Shown here: positions 9,747 to 20,800 of the stretch, in pieces
Layout of the letters: every line of letters starts with the position of its first letter
Position numbering within the stretch: the first letter of the stretch is position 1
Assembly: GCA_936450465.1 (NCBI GenBank)
Contig: OW388300.1
Span: forward strand, 53,769,535 to 53,833,534
Length of the DNA stretch: 64,000 bases
Origin: Gibbula magus
Taxonomy: Eukaryota > Mollusca > Gastropoda > Trochida > Trochidae
Direction: 5' to 3'
Position numbers and translations under genes: made by a program
Notes under the pieces: model-generated
Told to the model about the DNA's origin: nothing
What the model saw: only the letters and a program-made list of their open reading frames with translations
Database searches by the model: none

Positions 9747-12700
9747 GTAATTAAGATTTATGCCAGATTCGTATTTGATGATTGCTCAGTATGAAAATCC
9801 TACTGAGTGTTTCCATCACCAAGTGTAAACTAAAGATACGTAGGTAGAGCTTTCCTCATATTGTGTAGGATTTTATTTTACTAAAGGGTAGATACTTTGC
9901 AGATCTGACTCGTACGATTCACTGATTTTTTAGATTTCAGTATTTCTTGTTTCTCATAACCTTCCAGAAAATTAGATGTTATAGGCACACTCAATGTTCA
10001 CATTTCTGGTATTGATTTTCTGTATTGTTATATTCCGTTAGTTGGCCTCTTGTTTCATATTCAAAGGGAAAAATACCACCTCTCATTTCCATTTGAAAAA
10101 CATTATCCAGTTGTCGAATTCACAGTGGCCATTTGGATAAACTTTGTGTTTGAAATTGAATCCCGCAAGGGACTTGTCCCTTAAAAAGTACATGAATTTG
10201 TACACAGATAGTGTGATCCCAAATATCTAAATGGCTTGTATTTTTGGTGTTGTCACTTCTTGTACAACATTCAACGACAGCACTTGGGGACTTAACAGGG
10301 TTCAAAATTAGTCGAATTAGTCCGGTAGCCCATGGCTAGTGAAAAAGAAGCTGGGCTAGTAGAGTGTAAAAACTGGTAGTCCGGAGGACTACCGGTAGTT
10401 AAAATTTTAAGTGAAAGGATCATGGAGATGTGTCTGGTGAGCTGGAATAAGTCTGCTCTGTGTTCAAGATCGCTAGTGATAGCGAGAACCTGCTAGTGAT
10501 TCAATGGTAAAGCATGGCCAGCATTAGATTATGTAATGCTCGCCGTGACTATCTCCAGTAAACCTTTGTTTTCAATGCAAGGCTCCTCGTCTCGGTAACA
10601 GCGTAGCGTAGCCCAGTAGGGGAGCTAGACCGAGGCGAGCACGATTGTCTAGGGCAGCATGTGCAAGAACTCGCTAGTACTAGCAGTCTTGAACACGGGA
10701 CTTGACTATTACTGTTAGAAATGCACTAGTCTTATTGGCCACTGCATTGAAAATGTTAATTTTGACCCCTGCGGACAAGCATTTTTGTCTATAGGCCTAA
10801 TGTATATCTTCCTTTCTTTGTGCATTGTGATTGCTAAATCAAGGGAAGAGAGCCAGAGAATTGTGACATCATCTTGAACAATTTCTGTTGATATAATAAC
10901 ACTACCATTAAGAAATAGAGCGATTGTCTCTGCAGCTCATACCTTATACATTATCTTCAATTTGGATATGATAAGGCATTGGTGCCCAGTTACTAGATTT
11001 ACACTTCATAACCTACACTTATCAAGGTATGTCAACGCAAAAGTAAATTATTGTAGACCTTTGCATTCAGGATATTTTAAAGGTGTGACCTATTTTGTTT
11101 TGTCCAGCTTAGAGTTTTGTTTGAGTTCAATCAAGAGCAGAGGAAGGTCCCAGGGTAATGAAATTTACAAATCCAACAGAGATCATATTCCCAAATTTGA
11201 ACTTTCTGGCATTACTGGTTCTTGGGGAGAAGTCATTTAACGATTTTAGGTTGGACAGTGGACACCCCAACCCCATGCACTTATTTGAGGGGGGATCAAA
11301 ACCGTAAAAACAAACAAACATTAAAAGATTTTAGGAAAAATGCCTGCCACGCCCATATTTGAGGAGGGGTCACTATCAAATGTACAATCTTTGATCCCCT
11401 TGGTGTCAGGAACCTCCTCACAAAATTTCAGCTCGGCAAGGCTGCAGTTGTTCTAGAGAAGTTGAAAATGTGAACATTTTAAGGACGCCCGATGATGCTG
11501 TTAAGTCCATCTGGCCTTATGAATTGTGAATAGAACTGATTAGTAATATGAACAGACATACTGGCATTTACTGTATGTTTTGTACATATTGTGTTTTAAT
11601 GTTTCAACTAACATTAGAGTATCTTTATCAATTTCAGACATGCTTCAAAGTTTAAGTCATCAGTACGGAATGAATTTAAAAGCAACAAAGATGATCACAA
11701 AACTATGGGACAAGCTAAGGTGCCTGTTCCCACAACAGACAACTTCCTGAAGAAGAGAGAGAAGGAACCAGTATTGCCCGATCGTAAGTTCCCTTTGTTT
11801 GTTCTTATATACTTTATGATTATCATTATTATTATTTTCATATTTCTTAGTCTTATACCATGTAACTTATATTATGGTTGGTCAACCAAATGGCCTAAGC
11901 CAAGAATAAAAGTGTCTTTTAGATAGCTAGATATGCTTGATGAAGATAGGAATGTTTGAAGGGCCCTACACATAATGTGATACTTTTGCAGTCTGTTGAT
12001 ATCACTATTTGGTAAAACTATTATTGCCCTGCTCATCAAAGCACAAAAGTATTTTGGGGTTATTTTCAATATTTTTATGAAACAGAATTAAACGTTGTGC
12101 CTTATCACTTAAACAATGATGATGCAACACCCAGCCAGGGAAGGTTATTCACCATCTTGTGCCTCTATGACCTAATGACAAATATCTCTGAAAATTAGGT
12201 TTGAGGGTTATGTTAGTTTTGTCCTGGACCCTTCATTTGAAACAATCATAATTTTACGCGTGAAGCCGTGAATCATCTCTCAAATATCTGAAACTGAACA
12301 CTTCTACTTTCCATCAATAGTATACTGCTATCATAGGTCACCAGTGTTGCATGGGGGCTGTGCATTGCCCGATTCCGCAACATTCCTGCTCCTTAGTATG
12401 GAAACTGCCTATCTTTCGTCAATACATAATATGCTCACCCTGCTTAGTGATATTTGGATCCCCTCCTTTTGTAACAGTTCGCTAGTTCTCCCTTCATCTC
12501 AAATTCCAAGATGAACATGCTCCAGTGCAGTGAACTTTTAATTTCTTCTTCTCGCATGAAAAGGATCTTCTCCAAATGACCACTGAATTCTTAAAATTTT
12601 ATAAATGTCTTATCATTTTATTTTATTTTTAAATCCAGGGAGAGAGTTCAAATATCCGGATGAGGAGCGCAAGAAGCCTGGTGTCCCTCTCAAAGAAGAC

Positions 12701-13668
12701 CGACCTCTAATGGGGCTGAAAACCACCAAGAACTTCATCACCAACAACGCCATCCAGAACATCACATCAGTTCCAAAGAAGCCAGAGAAGAAGTTTGCCG
12801 ACACCCGCATCGGAGACACCCAGCCTCTGGAGCCGTCTGGGTTGGAGCCTCACTTCCTCCACAAAAAGGTACGAGACTTGGTAGACTGAATACTTACAAC
12901 AACAACAACGTGTAACTTTCTTTGTACGTTGTAATATGTTGTAATATGTTGAAATGTTAAGTACTAGTACTATATTTAATTTAGTATTAGTGGTTAAAAA
13001 AGATTGGGTATTTCATAATTTAAGATTAAAAAAGTTCATGTGCATTTCCCATATGGTCACTATCATGATTCGGACACCACCAAATTTACATGTTTGCAAT
13101 TAATATACCACATACCTCTAAATGGCATTATAAGTAACTTTGAATATGCTAAAAGGTAAAATATGCTCAGACTGCAGACAATGCATGTTATAAGCTAATT
13201 TCATTTGAAAATATTTTCCTCAAAACATTTTCAACAATGAGTAGTTCAGGATGGTTATATTATTCTTTTGAATGATGATACTGTTTCACTCTTGAGTTTG
13301 TGGATTGATTTGATTTGCACGATGCTGAAATGCTTCCCCTCGTGTTGCAGGAGTATGGCGAGGTACCAATATACCTGCAGAAGCGGAAGGTGGAGATGGA
13401 GAGAGCGCAGGAGGAGTATGACCGGTACGTTGCAGAACACTTCCGCCGCGGCGCCATGCGTTCCCTCACCGTGGAAGAACGTAACGCCATCATCGGCGGT
13501 CTGAAGGCAAACTGGGAGGACATCCAGTACCAGTACCAGGGACTCTCCGTCGTCACGGATACAGCACCAAAGAAGAACCGCAAGGAACGCATGGAGTCAC
13601 AGATGAAGCAGCTTGAACGGGACATTGAGATTTTCGAGAAACATAAGGTCATCTACATTGCTGATTAA
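9673..13668 (+). CDS. ENKUR: Enkurin, complete four-exon gene
   Basis: Exons at 9673-9746, 11638-11783, 12639-12868 and 13351-13668 join in phases 2, 1 and 0 with standard GT-AG ends to give 255 residues, against 256 for human enkurin. The start is MYQTEEGTIYDLIPK, matching the family's SIYNLIP opening. The middle has KVPVPTTDNFLKKREKEPVLP and VPLKEDRPLMGLKTTKNFI, also family signatures. Residues 151-255 are the enkurin domain (EYGEVPIYLQKRK, EEYDRYV, LKANWEDIQ, and the terminal EKHKVIYIAD). Enkurin is an adaptor of motile cilia and sperm flagella. It is known as a calmodulin- and TRPC-binding protein and as a microtubule inner protein of axonemal doublets. All landmarks are intact, so this is probably a functional ciliary gene. 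An AATAAA lies 295 bp after the stop. Confidence 0.96.
10296..10771. mobile_element. MITE of the CAGGG family in ENKUR intron 1, interrupted by a nested element
   Basis: The ends are CAGGGTTCAAAATTAG and GTTAATTTTGACCCCTG, an inverted pair. The related copy at 45478-45696 is 219 bp, whereas this copy is 476 bp because of an insertion between 'ggaataagt' and 'actgttagaaatg'. Both copies share 'gtccggtagcccatggct' near the left end. Confidence 0.75.
10460..10696. mobile_element. Nested MITE inside the CAGGG-family MITE
   Basis: Inverted ends GTGTTCAAGATCGCTAGT (10460-10477) and ACTAGCAGTCTTGAACAC (10679-10696) match at 16 of 18 positions. The block is absent from the homologous element at 45478-45696, which confirms it as a later insertion. 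Confidence 0.65.
11128..11530. repeat. Dispersed repeat of the 'GATGAGCT / select-and-vary' family, intron 1 of ENKUR
   Basis: It contains 'tttgaggggggatcaaaacc' and 'ttaagtccatctggccttat', phrases that recur at 4780-4890, 15225-15490, 53475-53780 and 63650-63990. It is a diverged non-coding dispersed element of unknown class. Confidence 0.5.
11638..11783 (+). CDS. ENKUR: ENKUR coding exon 2
   Basis: Acceptor atttcag and donor gtaagt. It encodes the basic Ala-Ser-Lys-Phe-Lys region and the VPVPTTDNFLKKR segment. Confidence 0.93.
12639..12868 (+). CDS. ENKUR: ENKUR coding exon 3
   Basis: Acceptor aaatccag and donor gtacga. It encodes the PGVPLKEDRPLMGLK segment and ends at LEPSGLEPHFLHKK, the conserved junction before the enkurin domain. 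Confidence 0.94.
13351..13668 (+). CDS. ENKUR: ENKUR coding exon 4 (enkurin domain) with stop
   Basis: Acceptor tgttgcag, stop TAA at 13666-13668. The open frame reaches upstream to 13315, but that part is intron: it has no family similarity and a splice acceptor falls at 13349-13350. It encodes the charged helical domain of about 105 residues. Confidence 0.95.
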   Translation, partial: EYGEVPIYLQKRKVEMERAQEEYDRYVAEHFRRGAMRSLTVEERNAIIGGLKANWEDIQYQYQGLSVVTDTAPKKNRKERMESQMKQLERDIEIFEKHKVIYIAD

Positions 13669-13985
13669 GGAAAGGATTTTCAGTTTTTCATTACAGTTTT
13701 CAATATCTATAAATATAAAAGTTTGGGGGGGATTTTCGGTAGATACAAATCATTTACTTTCAAAGCAGTTACATGTTTAAAGAATCATGCTCAAGTTATA
13801 TGTTATAATGGAATTATGTCAAATATATCATTCTTTGAACTCACTTTTAAGATACTTGTGTCAATATTGGTTTCAAATATTAACAGTAAGTCAGTTTTTC
13901 CATGTTGTTGCTGTACAATATTACCGTATGTAGTCTCTGTGAGTCACTTTCAAGAACTTGTAAATAAATTTTCACTGTAAAAAAA
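13669..13985 (+). terminator. ENKUR 3' UTR with AATAAA
   Basis: AATAAA at 13963-13968, then an A-run at about 13979-13985 near the probable cleavage position. Confidence 0.7.
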
Positions 13986-15520
13986 TGGATTCAGTGTGGT
14001 TTATAGTCGTCAATGCAATTTAATCAAACACAAGACTGTTGTGTATTTGCATGGTTAGTCGCAAACCTGTACACCTGTCAGTGTCAGCTAACATAATAGA
14101 TAGACACACTTCAGTCAATTAAGATAAATAGAATTTTGCATTTGAAACATTTATGGAATTTAGTTGTTATTCAACACCCGCAAATCTTTACCTAAAGTCG
14201 ACCGTACCTGTGGAGGTTTTAAATGCTGAAGTTAGTGGTCTAGTATAGTGGTGAATCCTTGGAAAAAAACTGATTTCCCATTGCGTTGTAATGCCATGGA
14301 CTTGACATTTTAAAGAAGTTGTATACTTTTGTCGTGATTCGTCAAAGATTTATATTATCACCGTAGGAACATCTTTCAAAGCAAACTATCAGAATTTCAG
14401 TCATCTTACAATTCATTTTGAAAGATACATGTAATTTTGTCAAATTGCAGTACTAAACCAAATCTTAATCAAGATAGGCAACGTTCCATATTCATAAAGC
14501 AAAATCCTATTTTGGATCTGTCCACTGTACCAAAATTGCCAGGCAATCAAGTCACTGGACAGAACATCTTACTTTCCTTGACTTGCACAGTAAACTGAAT
14601 CATGCATGCCCCACATTCACAATGTAGCATCCAGTTATCTCCCTTGTTTCTATGGTTGGTAAACAAATACAATTTTTGATCATTGCACCTTTGTTCGGTG
14701 ACATTTCATGGAATTGGTTTTACATTTACTTCATCATTTAGATGTCATTAAGGTGAATCAGTCATGGTCACAGGACAACCTGTCCAAAGTCTCTGTGGTT
14801 TGAAATACTCCTGACACGGTTATCTATCAAAGATATACAAAATACAACCAAACGCTCAATAATAGTGTCCAGTAGAGAAGTGAATAAGAATTGCCTCATC
14901 ATTCCATCCCCCACTCCCTATTCTTAGTCAGTTACAAGAGGGCTACAGACTACAGCCTGTTGTGCAATTATTACCTGCCAGGCCAACCTAATGACCCCCT
15001 TAGCCACATCACTCCTCCCAATCGACACATTCCAGAGCTCTACTGCGGTCGCATTGAATATACAGCAAATTGAACAGTCAATACCGAATACACAATGCTT
15101 GGCTGTCACTATGAAGACAAACCAGTAAATTATAAATAAATTCCTCTAAATTACTCATTTTTGGTGTTACAGACTTAGCATCGGGCTCTCCAAGTAACAA
15201 AGATGGTATTCTGCTAAGTTCAGCTTCCTATGTAAATTGGTTTGGAGGTTTATTGAGGGGGGATCAAGACCAAAGGAATAAACTTTAATCTCTATGTAAC
15301 AAAGATGTTACTCTGGAAATTTGAGCTTCCAATGTGCCAAATAGTTTCAGAGAAGTTGTTTAAAGGTTTAGGGATGTTGCCTACTATACCTAAATCGAAG
15401 GCAGGTCAGTAAAAAATATATACAAACGTTGACTCCCTAGGTACAAGACTACGGACCATACTATTAGCTTATGTGGCCTAAAGGCCTGATGAGCTCAAAA
15501 CTAAAACCAGTAATAGTATT
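13986..15520. other. Intergenic region between ENKUR and the convergent HMG-box gene
   Basis: The two genes converge here. The region holds a dispersed repeat fragment at 15225-15490 (ending 'aaaggcctgatgagctcaaa'). No coding exon was recognised. Confidence 0.5.
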
Positions 15521-15532
15521 CGTGTTCAATTA

Positions 15533-17624
15533 TTTATTTTCACATTTAATTTGTTCATACATCACTCAGATCTAGAAAACAATCACACAATCACACAATG
15601 TAAGGTATAAACACAAAATGTTTTAAATTATTGGGACGTCTTCAATCATTACACCTTTCAGTTAATTGCAAAAAGCAATCATATTTGAATTAGCGATCAA
15701 CCACAATTTGTTCATGATCTTATCAAAGACATGAACAGATAAAGCAATACATGAAAAAAAGAATAAAACGTTCTGTTCATATGCTGACGCCAAGTACTCA
15801 CTTTTTACACATTCATATGTGTATCAAACTCTTTAATCAAATACATATTTTTTCTTGATGACAAAACTATACGACTGAATAATTATGTATATCTTGAGGT
15901 TAAAAAACTCAACAGAAGAAACAAACACATTGTTAGCACATTACAACTTCATCAATTACAGTAAAGTATTACAGTAATAGACATGTTAAGAGTTTGACAA
16001 CAACTGGAAATTCTGGAAATAAACATCGTCAAGCTGTGCTCTCATAGGGCTCAACATTATCCTAGAGGTCCGTCAACGACACCAAAGGATGAAATCTGTT
16101 TTAAATCACTGGTTGACAAGACAGGCTATGAGCACTAGCACTCACTGATGTTAACACCACAAGCCAGCCAATGACCAACGAAACATTTGAGTCACGGCTA
16201 TGTAGCTCATCCGATATTACATTACTCATTATCTCTAAGGTAAAGACTAACATCAAACAATAATGCATTGCTGCTCATGTGATCTATATAACGCTCTGGA
16301 CAGTCACCAATATTGCAGTTCGTAATCCACATAATGTACATAGAATAATTTTAGACTTTTTGCATTCAAAGGAGAATAAGAGCCTTGTCCGTTCAAGCGG
16401 CAACCTTTTGAATGAGCACAGTAGATATGAAATACATGAAATAGCACCTGATGGGTCAAAAAGAAACATGGCCTTGTGGGAATGATGAGCTAAAAATTCA
16501 AGACAGTATAATGCATGACATAAACGATGAAAGAGTATGAGAGAAGCGTTTTCATCACCGCAGTGAGATATCACTTTCCTTGTCACTGTGAAAATGTACA
16601 ATAACATACCATCAACATGTCTTCCGCTGTTTTTCGGTGACAGACACTAGTTCCACCACTGAATAATGAAGTTTATAATGAACTTAGAGCCTTGCATTCA
16701 ATCAAGAATGTATTATCATATTGACATATGCAGATTTATTGGCTCTCATAAACAAGACGATATCTCCACTATTGTACAGAAAGCCATATTTTAGAGCAAT
16801 TTGAATACAGGCAACATCCTGACAATTTGTTGCTGGATTCAGACGTTTTGCATGATGAAATGTTGAGCCCTACAATTAAGTTTTCATAAATATTCTTAAC
16901 ATCAATTGAAAAATAAACTAATTATGTATCTAATGAAAGAAAAGACAGGCATGCATTGTTTCCTTGGCACTTATGAAAGACGACCTTTCTATTATCACAC
17001 TACAGAAGCCTGACCCTGTCCAATACTTAACGGTACACGAACCTCAACATGTTAGTCTCAGGCTAAGACGACACTTGGTTATCAAACTTGCTAAGTGCTA
17101 AGATATTCTTTTAGTCACTGCTAATGTCTTCGAAAATCACGACCCTGCTCTTAAACCACTAATGTAACTATGACTAAAGTTTCAAGCAAGTTGCAAGATC
17201 ACTTTGTTTGCAATTACCACAACCAGACATTGCCTTCTGGTTCAGTTTCGTCTTGCATGTTATGTCATTCATGAATGAAAATGACTTTCATTTCGAGAAA
17301 ATCTGAACCGTTCAATCTCATTCTACAATCAGTTTATGATATGGATTTTGCCTTTTTGGATTAACAAAAACACATAACCGTAAACCGTCTCAATCATTTT
17401 GAGTCTGCATGCACAATAAATACAAAGGACAAAATGTCTGTCCCAAGTTGCAAAAAACGTGTTTATGTACAAAGTCAAGACGTAGAGCTGAATTCAGCAC
17501 ATGTTGTACACGGCCAAGATAGAATTAAGTTCAGTAGCACCATGAGACAATCCTCTAACAACTCAGATAAAGATGTCAAAGATGTCCCCTGTATTCCTTT
17601 ATGAACTGAGACAGTTGTCTTAGT
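15533..17624 (-). terminator. Probable long 3' UTR of the HMG-box gene
   Basis: Minus-strand AATAAA signals are present at 16740-16735 and 15538-15533, giving possible 3' UTRs of about 0.9 or 2.1 kb. The stretch lacks recognisable repeats, unlike its surroundings, which suits a transcribed UTR. Which signal is used cannot be told from sequence. Confidence 0.4.
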
Positions 17625-17834
17625 TCAGAGGTCAATGTCGGCCGAGATGCTGGCTGAAAGCCTGGATGCGCGCTCAAGGGCAGCCATGGCTGCGTCGGAA
17701 GTTGGGCTGCTGGGAGGGTCAGGTAGGGGGTCAGAGTCTCCATATGGGAACTCCTTCCCCCCCACACCTGCGGCGTAGGCCATCAGTTTCTGCTCGTACT
17801 GCTGCATATTCTTCTCATACTGGTCCTGGTAGAC
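17625..17834 (-). CDS. HMG-box gene coding exon 6 (HMG-box helix 3, C-terminus, stop)
   Basis: Acceptor gtgggcag; 69 codons and a TAG-class stop at 17627-17625. Helix 3 (YQDQYEKNMQQYEQKLMAY) is followed by a Pro/Asp-rich tail. Confidence 0.87.
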   Translation of the reverse strand, partial: VYQDQYEKNMQQYEQKLMAYAAGVGGKEFPYGDSDPLPDPPSSPTSDAAMAALERASRLSASISADIDL

Positions 17835-20800
17835 CTGCCCACACAACATCAAAGTTAGCATACAACATACATGACATGTTGAAGCAAATTCAACAAGCAA
17901 TAATTGCCACTAAGGTGACATGATCCCAACCATAAATTATTTCTTCAAATTACAAAATAAAGTTTAGTTTTTTTTTCTGTATATATGACAGCTTGTTACT
18001 ATTTCAAACAAATATGACCTTTGTGAGCGCATACTATAGGATTATTAAAATTTTCTTATTCATAATATAAAAGAGGATATTTGACATTTCTCATCGATTA
18101 CCAAGTATCTAAACGAATGAAGTATGTATGTATATTTTCATGAATGGAGCATCCACAAGTGTCTTATACCTGCGAGAATACGGTAAATATGTAGAGGATA
18201 TCTGTCTTTTCTTGACTAATACCATGTTTATCTCATCGAGTGAGGTAGAAAGGTTATATTTTCACGAGTGAAAATATATAACTTTTCTACCTCACGAGAT
18301 GAGATAAACATGGTATTTGTCAAGAATTGACGGATATTCTATTTATTATATGATATTATCCATGTATTTACGTCCGAAAAGGGTCGTTTTCACGCCGAGC
18401 AGCCGCTAGGAACAGCCCGTCACCACAGTAACACTGTGACGTCATAAGCCAAATCGCTGCGCGAGACCATTGTTTTATGACGTCAAATTATATCAGTCAC
18501 CGTTCGCAGTGAAAATATAAGTTATTTTCACTGTAGCTTGATAGACAGTTTATTTCACTGATAAATCCCAGTATTTCACTGCTCGTCATATAATAAATAG
18601 AGGATATCTGTCTTTTCTTGACTAATACCATGTTTATCTCACCGAGTGAGGTAGAAAGAAAGAAACTTTTCTACCTCACGAGATGCTATCCTTGTATTTA
18701 CATCCGGACAGGGTCGTTTTTACACCGAGCCGTCGCTAGGAATTCACTGCGTCAGACCATTGTTTAATGATGTTTTTTTCACTGATAAATCCCAGTATTT
18801 CATTGCTCGTCATATAATAAATTATTTCTACTTCATGAGATGAGATATATGTGGTATTCAACATGAAATGTCAAATTTCTATTTATTAGATTTAAAAAAT
18901 TATACACAGTTTATAAACAATGTTCATCTTATGAGTGGAGCATCCATGGTTGCCTTGCTTTTCCCTATATTATTTCACTCATTGAAAATACAGATTTTTT
19001 TTTAACCAATAAATGCTGTATTTCACCACTGCAAATTTAATAAAACTTCACTATTCAAGGAAGTAAGCACGATATTAGAGAAACTGGAGAGTGAGAGAAA
19101 AGCTCCACCCAACTTCCCAACGCAAGGCGTAACTCGCTTTTCCGTGCTAAGATAGTAGATCGCTGGGTTACCTCCCAAAACCTCTACATGCCAAGACTCC
19201 TACATGCCAAGACTCCTACAAAAAGTGAGGGCAGAATTATGCAATTACCTATTTTATAATGGAACAGCCCAGGATATGTTTTAATGTAATTTGCCAAAAC
19301 TTCTACAGCTGATTGAAGAAGAGGATTACTGGAGTAGAGGATTAACAGGTCAAGCTTATCACTTACTAAGGAAGATGACAGAGTATTTGTGTTTATTAAT
19401 ATTTATATATATATATAAATATAAATATTTTGTTACATATTTCGTACGTCAATTACAAAAAAATTCGCAATTGTTACAATGGTTATCCAGATAGTACATG
19501 GAAAGGAGAATTTATAAACAGGGATATATACGCCTATATATTTAGCTCTCCCCGTGACGTTGACAGAATTTATGCATTATAACATATAACATACATTATA
19601 ACAAGAAACAATTTCATATACCAATACCGGTAACTGAATATGTAAATTCAACAATTTCACACAATCTATTTAAAAACGCTTAATAAATGCAAAATTTTTA
19701 AGTTAGTCTCATCAGATTAGTCATTGTTACCACAGCTTTCAAATTGAATCCATTAACATAATAATAGCTCTTTGACCTAATGAGTGAATAGTTTTGGCAG
19801 ATGAAAAGATAGTGCATAATGGTAGTTGCATAGGAAAGTAGCAGACTTTTCTATAACCCTATCAAATTTGTGGGCACTGCAGAGTAATCAAAGCGACAAA
19901 GTGTTACTAGATTGATGTCAAGACGTCAGCGCTTGTGAAAGATATGAGAATTGTGATTATTATATTTGTTATGAAATATGTATATGAGAATAAACAGTTA
20001 AACAACCTACAACCTCCTGTGATACGTATGTCTATTATTTACTCGTAGCCTAATGTAGAAGTTTTGGCACATTTATCAGACTAGTCCATTCTTGAGGTAA
20101 TGACCATGTGCAGTGGACCCTGAACTGTGTTGTTTTAGTCTGTAGAAGTTTTGGCATGTAGAAGTTTTGGGAGGTTACCGATCGCTGCACCTGAAATGCA
20201 GTGGGCTCTGATTTCCTAGCACAGAAACCTTAAAGAAATACTGCAAAGCTTAAATCTGCAAGAGTTGCACCTTCCGTAGGTTCACTCCAGTGTACAGTAC
20301 CTTCTTCTGGTCTGGCTCCATGGTTTCCCACTCCAGGGTCAGTCTCTTGGTCAGCTCGTGGGACGCTATGTTCTCATGATGCTCCTGTCAACACGTGTAC
20401 ACAAACTCTTCATTACCTAACGCTTACTTCAGCTATCGTCAACAGGTCCTATTGACTTTTAAAGGTTTACTTGAACAATCAGTGAGTTATTGTTAAATGC
20501 CGCTTTGGCAGTATCACAGCCATAAGCGGAGAGAAATTTTTTAAATTAGATAGTTTAAACTTTTTTGCAAAAGCAAACACGAAATGGCACGGAGGCTGTA
20601 AAACTTACTTGAACAAATACATCAATGTATAAGTAAAGATAAGAAAAAATTTTTTATCATCAATTAAGGCTGAGCAATAATATTGCAATACCAATATATT
20701 GCAATACAGACTGTGCAATACAATTATTGCAATACGATTTTCAATATCGCAATATATCGCCCCAACATTTTTTTAGTGAAATTTATTCTTATATCTTGTT

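Noticed and set aside
13315..13350. Upstream extension of the enkurin exon 4 frame
   Set aside because: It precedes a clear splice acceptor and lacks family similarity; joining at 13351 restores the enkurin alignment.
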